Counted from the first letter of the stretch, positions 9,181-22,541 are shown. The stretch is 59,315 nt of DNA from Ophiocordyceps camponoti-saundersi (nom. inval.) (GCA_003339415.1 PDHQ01000217.1:1-59315), one strand, 5' to 3'. Made by a program: numbers and translations. Notes: generated from the sequence alone by a model not told the origin.

Positions 9181-11695
9181 GAGAGATGGAGAGATGGAGC
9201 GCGAGAAGAAAGGCCGTGAGCAGCGGAAAGATTTTAGGGTACAATCGAATACGGGCAGAAGAGTAGGGGCAAGACATGTATCTCGATATCTGTGTCTTGC
9301 CAATATCCCGCACTCGACGACGTAGGTAGTACGAAAGCAGAATGTTAGGGTGATACGGGGGTGACGTCGGGCGCACCGCAAGCGCTCGAGGTATCGTCTA
9401 TGAAGGATACAGTGGGAAGTACTTGGTACATACCTACTAGATACTACCACATCCAAAGTCCCGCAGCTATGCGGGGTGGGAAGAGGGGGGAAAACGAAAA
9501 GAGAGGGGGAGAGAGGCTACGGCAGCGGCCGCAGTGCAGGCAGGAGCCTTTTTTTTTCTTGTTTGTTTCCATCCATTGATTCATCACTCACACTTTGTAT
9601 TCTTAATACAGTTGAAGCTTGCACGTGGGCGCCCCGTCTTTGTGTGTGTGTGTGTGTGTTTTTTTTTTCTCCCTCTCTTGCGGGGGAGGAGTCAGCTGGT
9701 GGGTGGGGTGAGTGTGCGGTGGCGGCCAGTACTTTGCGGGTACCTTGGTGGAGCGGGTCAGTTGGACGGATGCAGAAGAAGTGGAGGAGAGAGAGAGGGG
9801 GGGGGGGGGGTATGTACTGTGTGAGATGATATTTTAGCACTACGGAGAGATATAGAGAGAGGGGGGCGAGGGGAATAGAAAGCACCGCAGTCAAGGTGCG
9901 CAATGGCAGACGTATAAATCTATGTATGTATGTCAATGTGAAGTAGATCCACGCGAGTTCTATAAAACTAATCTGTTCTTACTCTTCTTACTTCTCGAGT
10001 ATCACATCACTCTTAGAAAGCAAGAGATCACAGCAGCAAGGCCGACGACGACAGCCAACCCGTCCTCCTCCCGCACACGGTAGAAAAAGCCACCCATCAT
10101 TCACACGGCCCCACAAATGCCGGCCTCGTACAGTATGTATGTATGTATGTACCGCTCCTCCAGGCCTCTCCCCACACACTGATAGGCATGTACCCACCAG
10201 GTATCCGTACTGCTAACACTTAAACAAGCCACGCAAGCCTCCGTTGCCGCCGCGACCGAACGAACACCTTCCTGACCCCGGAAGAAGATAAGAGGAGGAG
10301 AGACGGATGCATCAACCGCAGAGTCTCAGCCGAGCTCTGACTCTCTCTGTGTTCGTCTCTTTCTTCTCTCTCAGACAATAAAAAGAAGGGGAAAAAAAAA
10401 CTAACCAAAGAGAGGAATCTGTTGTTAGAAATACGAGTATCGGGTGAGTATCGGGTGATGACACATTCGTATTCTGTGATGATTTTACTTCGATACACAT
10501 GTTCATACATGCATACATCGCTTGTTAACGCGTCCCATCCCTCCTCCTCACCCTCCTCGTGACACAGCTTCACAAGCATAAATGAAAGGATAAAGATGTC
10601 ATAAGGTAAAACCTTCTTTTACCCTTTCCCTCCCCCACCAAGGTTTAAAGAAAGAAAGAAAGAAAAACTGACATCATCAGCAGCAAACACCCGTATCATC
10701 GTCATCCACTGACCGAGGTGATGTTGCTCAGCCACCGCAAACAAGGCAAAAAAAAGGGGGGGACATGATTGGTTGACGCTTATGAGAATCTTGACTGGCC
10801 ACCTCCCTCTCAAGTCCCTGGATTCATGCTCAACGTACATACTATGTTTCCGTACGTAGGTGCCTAGACCAGGCGAAACATAAAAAAAACACCCAAGACA
10901 AACACAAAGTGTCCGCTCCCATCTTTACCGTCTTCCTCTCCCTTACTCTTTCCGCACCTCGGGCGAAAACAACGCTCTGGTAACGGCCGGCGACTCCGAT
11001 CGATCAGAAGCCGTTTCAAGACGGAGAAGCATCGTATGTTTTGTATCTACACTCATACTTGTGTGTTAACAGACCTCTACTATCAATTGTGTGTAGGTGT
11101 AGGTATGCAAATAGGTACCTACCTAGCATGTAAAAATGGCCGAGTCTCGATCACAAACTCCCCCGCTGCGAGGCTCAAACCATAAATACAAGCTTAACGT
11201 GTTTACAATGTCGTGGGGAAACCCTGCTTTATTTGGCTCGGTTTTCCCCTCCCCCTCTCTCCTTTGCTTCCCTCTTGCTAATGAGCCACGGCAACTCTAA
11301 CGTGTCCATCAACTCGGGCCCGACCCCCTCCCTCTCGTCTCCGAACGCCGATCGTCAACGGGTGCTGCGCTCCGTAGGTAGTTTGACGTATAGTATCATC
11401 CATCATACCTATGGACAGATATAGATGAAGCTTCCTAACCCCTCATGTGGACGGATTCATCACAACCCCTCCCTTTTTGTCGAGAAAGATGGGGCGATGG
11501 GCATCTTGGTCGTCGTTCCCCTCTCTCTCTGTTCGGACTCGCAACAAGCTGCCGACACTATCCGTATATGTTTCTCTTTTCTTTTTCGCTTCCACCTGAC
11601 ATGGTCTCGTCTCATAACCACGTGTGTAAACTTGTCATTTATCCCTTCAACGTCGTGACAATAATTTCTTGCTTTTTTCCCCCCCTTTGTTTCTC

Positions 11696-11729
<34 letters not shown>

Positions 11730-14478
11730 GCGTCGTTTTCCCCTGCTCTTTCTCCCTCTGTACGTCGCTTCTTTGCTTTCTCGGCATCGGGACTCCGGCT
11801 TTCTTTCGGCACGGATGCGGCATTTCCGTCCGTCTTGTGGCTGCCACTCTTTTTTCCGATATGTGCGTGTAGATGTACCTAGTTCAAATCAGCTCAGTAA
11901 GAAAAGCGAATGACGCCTCTTGGAGATGATTGCAGAACGCTTCGGCTTTCTTCCGATGGTCAAACCAAGTCCGGGTAAGGGGCCAAAGAGATAATTTGGT
12001 TCTCATCTTTAGGGGCCCTGTTTTTGAGTTGACGGTGGCCGTCGGGGCGGGCTGAGGAGTGATTATGATGATCCATCAGGATCGAAGAACAGGGAGAAGA
12101 ATCTGGAGATGATGCAACTTCAGCTCCGCATCGCGAGTGAGTCGCATGCTACTCTGTCTGCCTACATTAGTATGTCTGGAGGCATATAACATCAGCCAAT
12201 GATGAACAATACAATACACACATGCACATATATATACATATGCATGTAGGTGGTAGGCAGGCAGGTAGAGAAGTATGTATGTACAACGTCTGCACCTCTG
12301 TACGGTATGGATGCAGCCTGCGTGCGTCATGTCTTCCTTATATATGAGTATCCGTACATATATGCCTACATACACGCCTACCTCGATACCTATACATGCC
12401 TATACACAAGCACATACGAGTCTTCGTACAGACCTCCCATTGCCGGAAGAGGCGAGTTGCGTCGTGCCAGCCGCGCAGCCTGCGCGCTCTCCTTGTCGTT
12501 GCTCCCTACCTAGACGATGCCCTCAGCTCTGCTCCTTACGGCCCCAAACAAAGCGCCCGCTTGATTGGAATTGACATGTCCTAGCGCCTGCGGCAGACGG
12601 TCCGATCAGGTAGGCGGCTAAGTTGATGTAGGTAAGAAAACATGGACTAACTGTCGTCTGTATGTTTGATATGGTCTGCATACATATGCTATCCGTACTC
12701 TGGACGCAGCTCGCCGATGGACCCTGTAATAATTCACATGTAGGTCTGCATGTATGTATGCGTAGCTATTGTATAGGTAGGTAGGTAGATGATGCAGCTC
12801 AAAGTCTCCTCAACCAGCGCTTGTTATAATACCACACATAAGCCGAGGCCGGAGTAAAACGCATGGCCCTCTCTTCTCTTGGCCCTCGAAAAGACTCATG
12901 ACTGACAAGATACAAGGGTTAGAATGCATCTTTCGCTGCAGCCTATTCCCCCTTCATTTGTCCATTGTCTCTCTTCTTCTCCCATCTCCCCCATTCATTC
13001 TTCTTCCTCCCTCTCTGTCTCTTTCTTTTCCTCTTTATCCCTCTCTTCTATCTCTCTCTCTCTCCACTTACGTATGCATGTAATGTAGGTATGTAGGCAG
13101 GCAGCATGTATGGGAGGATGGATGGATGGGGTCCAAAGACCCAAGACAAGAGCCGCAGTCGGCCGCGTCTAGCCTCTGTCCGAGACACCTGTCTCTGCAT
13201 GCAGTCAGTCCACTTGTCTTGTTTGTCAATCCAATCTAATCTGGGTAGGGTTCTTTCTCAACCATGACATGCGGCATTTGATGCCGTGCCAGACCGGTCC
13301 AAAACCCCCCCCTCTCAATTGCCCTCCCCCCCCCCCTTCGCACCTCTTCCCTGTCCGGTAAAAGGGAATAAAAAGGGAATCAGGGATACGATGGGCGATG
13401 GCGCCCGGCAGAATTGCCCGCCTGTAATGTCTGTACGTACGGAGTTGCATCGCGAAACATGGACCAAGATGCATTGCAACCACTTGGCAACCTCGTCAGC
13501 CCACGATCTACTACTGTGTGGCCTTTGATCCTGGCAATCTCGGAAGAAACCAAGAACCAGGGTCTCAATACATTGCATGGGGCTTCCCCACAGCCGCGAA
13601 ATGCGGCAGGTCGTCGGCCGTGTCGCCATCATAGACAACAGACAATGCAGGCTCGTACATACACATACACATCATACGTACATACTACATACATACACAT
13701 GTGCTATTATGTGCGGATGATTTTTACTTTTTTCTCTTCTTCTCTTCTTTCCTTTTCATTCGGCTGAGTGCAGATTGCTAACCGGCGTCTCTCAGGCACC
13801 ACCACCATCTCTCTCTGTAAGCCAAGGCCCAGAAGGCTGCCTCTACCAGGTACTAAAGTCGACGTCCAGGTAGTCGACGGCGATGCACGTCCCCCCCTCT
13901 GGTGCCAGTACCTGCATGCCCTGCTACCGGCTCGGCGGTCTCTGGTTGGACAATTCAAGCCTTCTCTTTTCTCTTGTCTCACCGGACGTTGCTTGCATGG
14001 GGCCTCGTGTCGACACCATTCGAGCTATCCCATCAAAAGAAGCCCAGCTGAACATGGTGCCAATGAGGAGAAGAGGGGAAGGATCGATCAAGCCCCGGCT
14101 GGAGAGTGAGTCTTATGTATGTATGTATGTATGTACGGATACATATGTCGGCGGGTATGTAGGTAGGTATAGAGGAGCGTGGCATCGCATTGATATATGT
14201 ACATAGGTAGGCAGGTTTATATATATTTACACATGTATGTATATTCATATAAACACACACATGTATGCTATATATACTACTGTACTCACAACTACGGCTC
14301 TGGCATCAAGCCTATCTGGGTACCACCTTTGCTCGTATTTCATCTTGGATAACAGCACGCCCCTCCTGTATGATGTTATAATTTATAGAGGTATGTTTGT
14401 ATGATTGTATCGAGGCACATGTATCATCCTCTTAATACCAGACTTAGGTAAGATGGGTTGGCCGTCGAATCGTTGTTA

Positions 14479-14508
<30 letters not shown>

Positions 14509-14512
<4 letters not shown>

Positions 14513-14580
14513 GGCAGCGCCACCTGCTGCAGAAGCAGTCAGGCCCCATGTCTGTCCTCACGGTGATAGCGCTGCCTCGA
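14509..14580. other. Strong 72-nt hairpin, candidate structured RNA
   Basis: The 12-mer tcgaggcagcgc at 14509-14520 is perfectly complementary to gcgctgcctcga at 14569-14580. The pairing extends inward by cacc (14521-14524) with ggtg (14562-14565) across a three-base ata bulge. Inside, ctgct and agcag form a small second stem. The hairpin follows a GTC trinucleotide run directly and lies in a gene desert. Its direction of transcription, if any, is unknown. Confidence 0.45.
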
Positions 14581-14898
14581 TCCGCGGGCAGAGACGCGAG
14601 ACAGACTTTTGGCTAAACAAACATGTCATCGACTGGTGTTTTTTCTTATTTCATTTAACCCCCCCCCCCCTCCTCCCCCCCGTACCTACCTACCTTGCTG
14701 CTGCGTCTGATGCACATCATAGGTGCAATGACATGCCACCCCCGGAACGACGAATGACAGCGTCCTTTGGCTGCAGCTTTGCTTATACTCTGCTGCTTCT
14801 CGCTCTCGCTTTCTCTCTTCTTTCACTCTCCTTTTTATTTTCTATCGAGCTTTTTTTTTTCTCTTCCCTTTTTCCCTTTCCATCTCATCGGTCTCTTA

Positions 14899-14951
14899 CT
14901 CTCTCTCTCTCTGTGTGTGTCTCTTTGTTTCTCTCCCTCTCCCTCTCTCCG

Positions 14952-14986
<35 letters not shown>

Positions 14987-15112
14987 CCCCCCTCTCTCTT
15001 TCTCTCTTTCTCCCATTCTCTCTCTCCTTCTCTCTCCCTCTCCCTCTCTCTCTCTCTCTCTCCCTCCTCTTCTTCTCTCTCTCTCTCCCTCCCCCCTCTC
15101 CCTTCCTTTCCA
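14899..15112. repeat. Long CT (polypyrimidine) tract
   Basis: About 210 bases of almost pure pyrimidine on the plus strand, mainly (CT)n interrupted by CC, TTT and short GTGT steps. It lies about 690 bp upstream of the GT2 start codon. CT-rich promoter or leader tracts are common in filamentous fungi. Ser/Leu-rich and Arg/Glu-rich frames spanning it are low-complexity artefacts. Confidence 0.85.
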
Positions 15113-15796
15113 CATGCCTTGCACCACCTGCTTCGCCGCACACAGTCAACCACCTTCCGGCAGCGGAGTCGCACCCAAGTAGGACAGTCATGTATATATC
15201 CCGATCCCTTCCTTCCCCGACTCTGCTTCTCGTCGACATGGAAGTGGCAAGAGCAAGGCACACCACATACAACCTCTGTTCGCCGCCAGTCTCCTCGACG
15301 TTTTTCGACCCTCTCGTCAGCTTCACCCTCCTGAAGCCGGGCCACGCCTGGTTCGGCGACGACGGGATCGAGGCTCGCGGCATGGATCGAGAACACATCT
15401 TGCACCTGTCCTAAACGCCATAGCCGCGCGCCCCGGCCGTTTGCTGAAGAGTCCTGCTCCCGAGAACGCTCACTGAACAGGCCTTGGCTGCTGAAGATCC
15501 GTTCGACATGACTGTCGAGCTTCGACCACCTTTGTCACTTATTCTACACAGTATAAGTGCACATCGTCGTCACACTCCATCATCCTCGTTATCGTCTTCT
15601 TCCTCTGCTTCCTCGTTCTGATCATCGCCTTTCATCACCACCATCATCCTTATTTCAACATCATCATCTTCGTCGTATCCTTCTCTGTCGCTTCTTCGTC
15701 CTGATACCCGCTGCAACTTCTCTCCCCAGTCCCTTCTTCTCCCCTACCTACCTACCTGCTCAGTCTCTGTCATCGACCCGACTTGCGCGCGCGGTG

Positions 15797-17485
15797 ATGA
15801 TGAACGACGTTGCCTTCGCCCAGCTGCTGGCTGGCGTAGCGGGCCGTGCGGTTGTGCGGCTGCGCCATAGTACTTCGCCCACAGTTTGGGCCTGTGTTTT
15901 CTGGATCATATGGTGAGTTTCCATCACTCCTCTTCCATGCCTAGGCCGGTATCAACCGTGGAAACAGGGTACACCGTTACCTGCGTCTGCTCGTCCACTG
16001 CGTCAGCCACTGGACGTACAAGTCCAAGCCGATCCCGCTCAACCCGAGCTACACCTCAAAGGACGTAACCGTCGTTATTCCGACTATCCACAACGACTTC
16101 GAAGAGTTGCGACCGTCCCTCGAGAGCATCCTGAGATGCGATCCGGCCGAGTTGATCCTCGTCACGACGGACCCTAAACGCGCCGACCTCGACAAACTCT
16201 CGGAATCACTACGAAAGGTGGAGACGACTGGCAAGAGATGCAACACAATCCGCGTCTTCAGTACGCGCATTGCCAACAAGCGCCTACAGGTTCGCGAGGC
16301 TCTGCCGCATGTCGAGACTGAAATCACAATCATGGCCGACGACGACGTGACTTGGCCACCGACAATGCTCCCCTGGATCCTGGCGCCTTTCGAGGACAAG
16401 GATATCGGTGCCGTCGGGACCTGTCAGCGGGCAAAACGCGACCGGTCCGGTTCTTGGGCCTTTTGCATGTGGAACTGGCTAGGACAGGCCTACATCGAGC
16501 GTCGCAACTTTGAGATATCGGCCACGCATAACATTGACGGCGGCACCTCGTGCATGTCAGGCCGAACCGGGGCCTACCGGTCCGAGATCCTAAAGAGCCA
16601 CGACTTCCTGGACGGCTTCATCAACGAGAAATGGCGCCGTTGGATCCTCAATGCCGACGACGACAACTTTGTCACCCGCTGGCTCGTCACTCACAAGCGC
16701 AAGACGTGGATCCAATACGAGCCCGAATGCGAGCTCGAGACGACTCTGGAGAATAACTCCAAGTTCTTGTATCAGTGCACGCGCTGGGCTCGGAGCAACT
16801 GGCGCAGCAACTGGACCAGTCTCGTACAGGAACGACACGTCTGGAGGTAAGAAGAAGGACTACCACGTCAACGACCGGTAACGAGGCTGATGACGCTGTC
16901 CAGGCAACAACCTTGGTGCACGTACGCGCTGCACATTGCCACCTTTACCTCGCTCGCCTTCGTCGTCGATCCGCTACTGCTGGCTTCGTGCTGGTACGCC
17001 ACGTCCGAGTGGGAGATGTATCAGCGTCGTTGGGCCTTCTGGAGCCTCTTCGTCTTCATCTTTGGCTTTACCAAGACGGTGAAGCTCATTGGGCTCTGGA
17101 GGCGGCACCCGGTGGACATCATCTTCCTACCCGTGTCGATCCTCTTCGGATGGTTTCACGGGCTGATCAAGCTGTATGCCCTGTTTACGCTTAACATGGT
17201 AGGTGGTGCATCGTTCATCTCGTCGACCGAACTGACTCTTGTCCTCCGTCATTGCAGACATCCTGGGGCAGCCGGGCCGATGGCGATGCCGACAACGACA
17301 AGCGACTCCAGAATCGCCCGCCGCGGGCCGATGTGCTACTGAACCCGAACCGGGATGACACTAGGCTGATTCGGTTTAACGACGAATGTCTAGTCATGGA
17401 CCGCGAGGGAGTGACTAAAGCCCAATCCCAGCGCTCCAAGCCGTTGGTGACGACCAAGGTGGTTGAGGTTTTTCCCGAGGGATGA
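15797..17485 (+). CDS. GT2-family polysaccharide synthase (Cps1/hyaluronan-synthase-like)
   Basis: Four exons give 505 residues: 15797-15912, 15968-16846, 16904-17198 and 17258-17485. All introns are GT-AG, 55-59 bp, and phases agree. The acceptor at 15967 is preferred because it keeps the frame into VHRYLRLLVHCVSHW. Order: N-terminal membrane segment (VWACVFWIIW), then the GT-A nucleotide-sugar domain starting DVTVVIPTIHNDF, the metal-binding IMADDDVTW near residue 163, the acceptor-site QCTRW near residue 309, then two or three C-terminal membrane segments and a short hydrophilic tail. Fungal members (Neurospora cps-1, the Zymoseptoria and Fusarium GT2 proteins) are plasma-membrane inverting glycosyltransferases needed for hyphal growth on surfaces and wall structure. 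The sugar product is not settled. The ATG at 15800 is an equal alternative start. Confidence 0.9.
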
Positions 17486-18545
17486 AGAAGAGCAGGATGG
17501 TATCAGCTCTCTTCTCACTACCTACGCAGAATGGGCTATCGACTACCTACCTAGGCGCCTAGTTTTTCTACTTGAACTTGTGTCTCGTTTCTCAGTTTCT
17601 TCTCGTCTCAGTGTGACTTGGGTCGTCATCGTTTTGATGCGAGAGCAGAGGGAAACAGGACTCTGTTAATTTGTGTGTGTGTTTTCCATCTTTTAATGTC
17701 TTGAGCCTGTTGTCGACCTTTTGTTCCTTTGTGATGATGAATGATGACGACGATGGCATGCGGTTGGTTTACATGGCTTACTGCTCGGTGGTCTTGGCTG
17801 GCATGGCTTGGCTTTTTTATTTTAGAGGCAAAAGTCGGTGCGATCTGGGTGCCGATTGGCCTTGTGGAGGGCATGTAAGATACACACATACTCGGCTGGC
17901 TATCTCCCTACGTCTTGTTCCTACAACCTCGTGGTTTTCGATTCTTACAGCAGACGCTAGAAATACATCATGTAATTGCGTGTGATGGTCGGCTGTTTCT
18001 CCTGCAGACTCGGAAGTAGAGGCTTGGTTCAGATGACATGGTTCAACTCGAGAAAATAAAGAGATTGTTGGGGTCCAAAGACGCCACGTTTCCGATAGAT
18101 GGGGGGGGCCGCGGTGTTCGTCCACTCGGCAAGGAGCGGCAATCAAGGCTGCTCACCGGATTTCCGGGGTTGTGCAGGTCGGCAGAGCGGGGGAGGAGAA
18201 AGGTTGGCGGGGGAAAGGGGAAGAGGAAGAGGACGAGGAAGAAGTCACGAAGAATGGGGCGAGAAGCGAAGATGAGAGAAGAGAAGAAGCTCGTATCGAC
18301 TTTTTGGTTGATCGATATATTGCATCATACTAGGTCTCTACTGACGACTGTAGAGTTTAGATAGAGGGGAAAAGAAAAGAAGGACTGAATGGCATGTGTT
18401 TTTTTCTTTCCTTTTTCCTTGTCGAGTTGTAGTCGATGTATGGACCTAGGCATGTATGTTCGCGGTCTAAGCAGCTAGGTATGTAGGCAGTTGTGTAACG
18501 GACATTGTGTATGCATGTCTGAGTATTTGGCCGGCGAACAGGGGT

Positions 18546-18579
<34 letters not shown>

Positions 18580-21500
18580 GTAAGATGGAGGAGGAGGAGG
18601 AGGAGGAGGGGAGTATCCGTACCGTATGTGACGACAAGGGACCTATCTGGTTGTTATTTTTTTCTTTTGAACCAATGACGGAGCTGGGGCATCTGCAGAT
18701 CTCGATGCAAGGGGAAGGAAGCAGAGGAAGGCGAGAGAAGAGGGTGAAGGGAAAAAGAGAGGGATGGCGAGGGGGTGGAAGAGGTTGTGATGTTGAACAA
18801 GGTTGAGATGCTGTGAACTGGAGGATTAAGTCAGGTTTTCTGAATGACATGGTCTAGAATTCTGGAGATGCTACCTACCTTGCCTAGGTAGGAAGGGAGG
18901 GATGTAGACAGATAGGTGTTGAGTTGCAGTATTACACGCCTTGGGTGGGAATGAGACGGGGATTAGGAGGGTGGCAACGTCTGCAACTGACTAGAGTAAC
19001 ATGTGCAGCGGAGAAAAAAAAAAGGAAACAAGGCCAGCTTTGTGGTTGTGTTGTTTGCGAGTTGCGGAGGTGTGTGGATGGAGGGATTGAGGGATGTGTT
19101 GATGGATGGATGGAGGGAGGGATGTTTTCGTACCTACTAGGTAGGTAGGCAGCTGTATGTATAGCTACGTGCAGCTACACGGCATATGTGTAGATGTAGG
19201 TAGGTAGGTAGATGGATATATATATATCTGTCTGTCAGTCTGTAAGTAGGTATGTATGTACGACGACATGGATAGAGTACCCGGGGTTAAAGGTCGTCCA
19301 CAAGTAAACACAGACTCGACAACCACAACCACAACAAGATATCATCAACAGAGGGAAAAACCTCCTCGACCGGTCAAGACGGGCGTGGCGCCTCACCTCG
19401 TGACATTCCCACCGCGCCCTCCACAGCGAACAAGTTTTCTTAATCTATACGAGTATCTCGACATGTACGGACTACCGTAAGCTAAGACCCCAAGCCCCGT
19501 TCATGACATCCAGCCAGCCACGAACGCATGGCGTGCGGAGGCTATAAGCTGTTTTGGTTTTTTTTTTCCGGCGTGAAACCGTAACTCCGGGTGTGAAAGG
19601 GGGGGGTGTGGGGGAAAGGGAAAGGGAAAGAAAGGGTGATACGATGAAGCCACTGTCGTCTTCTTCTGCATACAAGTACGTTGGCTGTACGTTTGTTTGA
19701 TGTGACCGACCTCCGTTTTCCCCGGCTTTACATGGTGTTTCTAGTTGTTGATCTTCTCCTTTTTGGTATTCTGTCTCGGAGAAAATATAAAAAAGGTGTC
19801 GGAAGAGGATGCGTGGTAGGGCTTTTTGTTCCGGATAGCCACATGGACGGGTGGTCACTGGATTTGACGGCTACGGGCTACGGGAAAAGGGAAGGGGGTT
19901 TTATCTTGGTTTGTTTCGATTGATTCTATCCGTACTTTTTGTTCGTTTCTTCTTCAATCTGTTAATGCTGATATCTATGTGTATGTGTCGTGCGAGGAGA
20001 GGTTGGCTTAGAGTCATGATGAGGTGCTAACCTCTTCACAACCCGTACCCTCTTTTTTTTCTCTCTCTCTCTCTCCTCCTCTCTTCTCTCGCCGGTGACT
20101 CGAGTCGAGTAAGGAGGGTGGGATGGGTTTTCTCGCCACCACATGCTTTTTCACCGAGGGAGGCTACAATATCTCGTAGATGTGTATGGAGTAGCCGTAG
20201 GTAGGTAGGTATGTAGGTATAGGTAGTTGGTTGGTTGTCTGTACATGTATGTAGGTAAGGCAAGGTAGGGTAGGGTAGGGTATATGCTAGCATGTATGTA
20301 TGTATGTGTGTGACAGTGACGATGACGACGACGATGATGATGATGATGATGATGACGACGACGACGACGTATAGACAACAAAGAAAGAAACAAAGAAAGA
20401 AAGAAAAAAAGGGTGGGTTCGTAAGCGACAGTCGTCCAATGCATGGCTCCCGCGCGGACGTACATGCCTACATATCCGTCGTACATGGCCCATCACATAC
20501 ATACCACCTACATACCTACACAGGATGGAGAAGCTCGCGTATTATATCCGTATTCCAATGACAAGACTTACGTGACAGTGAGCCAGGGCCAAGAGAAAGA
20601 GAGCGAGAGAGAGAGATACGACGTCGACAAAGCTCTGACATACATACATATATGCAGAGAGAGGAGAGAAGAAGCGAGTGAGTAAGACCGAGTGTCTCTC
20701 TGTCTAGGTATGTGAGAGAGGGGAGAGACGGGGGCAACGGAGAGAGAGAGAGAGAGAGACTCTTCCCATGACGACTGTATACACAGACGCATGCCTCGGT
20801 AACGGGCCGCGATAACAGGCCCTCGGAGCAGACCTCCGATGCAGCGTGGCCTACCCAAGACCATACCGTGTAAGCCACGCCCCATCAAACAAACACCTCC
20901 ACCTTCTCTTCCCTTTCATCGTCTTACACGTGAAGAAGCAAACTCATCCAATCGTCTTCCTCTTCAGTCATCGGAAACCATGCCGCGTCTCGTCGTGACG
21001 CTGAACCTGGCTTTCTTTCTTCTCAGCTCTCCTCCCTTCTTACTTTTCCATCTCCCGTCGCCTCTGCCGTCGTTGTGCAGACAAAACGCACACATACATA
21101 CATACATACATACATTATACATACATGTGCATTGCATACCTACCTACCTACCTACCTACCATCTTCATGTGTCCTTCTACATACATACCTACATAACATA
21201 ACACAACGCCCCGCTGCATCCTAACAACGCCGGAAACTTACGGCCAACCTTCCCGCTCACGCTCAACCCCAGCCCCTAGCAGTTGCAGCGTGACATGCTT
21301 CGGCCGACGGCTGAGGGGATTGTGCATCCATCTAGTAGTATGCATGCTGAATGTGATACTTGACATGCAAAAGTCATCGTGAGGGCATGCTATCCGTATA
21401 CAATGCCTACTTCATATGCATGCACATGCCTGAACAACGCACACACCCCCTCCACCACAAACCTTTGACTGTCTACCATGTTCGTCTTCGCTCTCTCTCG

Positions 21501-21597
21501 CCCTCTGCATGTCTTCACTCCACACTTAGATCGATAGCCCATCGTCACACCGTACTGTGCTTCCCCTCCGCCTCATCCTAAGCTCCCCCGCCCCGGT
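17486..21597. other. 4.1-kb intergenic desert
   Basis: No gene is supported on either strand. The first 500 bases are probably the GT2 3' UTR. Simple repeats include GT at about 18550-18578, GAG codon-like runs near 18587-18608, GTAG arrays near 19195-19212 and 20197-20225, GATGAC runs near 20320-20370, GA runs near 20740-20758, and ACAT/ACCT arrays near 21093-21200. Short frames here are repeat translations (poly-Ser, poly-His, Ser/Leu) without conserved-domain character. Confidence 0.6.
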
Positions 21598-22541
21598 TCA
21601 AATCCTACCTCCCAAATACCGTATGTTCTCCTTGACCTCGTCCGTAAGCATCTCCTCCTCGCCCGTGTACACATAGGCCGCAGTCTCCGTCCACGCTCGC
21701 GGGTACGGCATCGGCAGGTCGATCTTGTCTCCGCTTTGCACCAGGTTTGACATCAGGATAGACGCCAGCACCGGCAGATGAGCTCGGGCGTGGGGTCGAT
21801 CTGTGCCTCGGTCAGCTCCCCTTTCTCTCTCTCTCCCCTTTTGCGAAAAGAAATCTCTTCCCTCCCCCTCCCTCATTTTCTCTCTCTCCTCTTCTCGCCA
21901 CCGGGACAAAAGGGGAGGAAGGAAATGGAAACCGGTCTCCACGTACGTATAGGTACTGGGTTTACTTGACTCTCGCCTGTCGTCGTCAAGACCAGACCGC
22001 GCGCCACGGGCGTCGACGGTGACACCATCCACTCCTCCATCGAGGCCGCCGCCAGCAACGAGTCGCGGTCAAAGTTGGGCGACCGCGGAGAAGGTAGAGG
22101 CTCCGGCACCGTGGCCCGCAGCTGTCGCATGTCAAACTCTCGCTTGATGCCCCTAGACTTGCGATTCTTGGAGTGGATGACGGCGCTCATCAAAAGGCGA
22201 TCTCCGTTCGTCACCGCCGTCGTCGGCTGTCGGAGCGCGACCGGCATGACGAAGTAGGTGTCGTCATCGACCTTTCCAAAGTCCGCCAAGCCTCGCTGCC
22301 ACAGACCGACGCGGAAGCTCTGGAAACGCCGCGTCAGATGAGCCAACGAAGTGAACGGCGACGGCGGCGGCGCTGACAGCCCATCGTCTCCGGAAGTGTC
22401 GTCCGGTAGACCGCGGCTCAGCCGAGGAGTTGAGCAGAGTTGGCATTTCGACGCCGCCAACACCCATTTTTTCGCGCTCTCGACATTGGTCTTGATGGGA
22501 TCGATGGCCGGACGGGGTTTCCGGGGTTTGGAGACTCTCAT
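21598..22541 (-). CDS. Fungal conserved protein resembling the clampless/Clp1 family
   Basis: Likely two exons on the minus strand, 22541-21947 and 21800-21598, encoding about 265 residues. The intron choice (GTACGT donor, CACAG acceptor preceded by a CTGAC branch-like site) keeps the frame but is inferred. It begins MRVSKPRKPRPAIDPIKT. A central block reads TTAVTNGDRLLMSAVIHSKN and GIKREFDMRQLRATVP. The C-terminus has NLVQSGDKIDLPMPYP then AYVYTGEEEMLTDEVKENIR. This layout, with a YVYTG motif and an acidic tail, resembles proteins named after basidiomycete clampless1, a regulator of clamp formation and sexual development, as I remember it. In ascomycetes such proteins are uncharacterised. 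It is head-to-head with GWT1 (685 bp apart). The gene call is firm; the family name is tentative. Confidence 0.6.

Larger units (their letters stand above)
8470..15796. other. 7.3-kb gene desert with microsatellites
   Basis: No coding region with recognisable protein character on either strand. The stretch is dense in simple repeats: CT runs at 8681-8740 and 11700-11727, GA at 9150-9177, GT at about 9640-9659, G runs near 9797-9810, GTC repeats near 14479-14512, and a 200-base pyrimidine tract at 14899-15112. ATGT/GTAT and GTAG tetranucleotide arrays recur throughout, for example near 10134-10150 and 14116-14136. Long Ser/Leu/Pro or Arg/Glu frames are translations of these repeats. The last kilobase is probably promoter and 5' UTR of the GT2 gene. 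Part of the region may be transcribed as long non-coding RNA; the sequence does not show this. Confidence 0.6.

Noticed and set aside
14733..15414. Long Ser/Leu-rich (plus) and Arg/Glu-rich (minus) frames
   Set aside because: They come from the CT tract, which is open in all frames because CT repeats cannot form stops; no domain character outside it.
21585..21620. ggttcaaatcc resembling a tRNA T-arm
   Set aside because: It is the last codons and stop of the minus-strand gene; no acceptor, D or anticodon arms fit around it.
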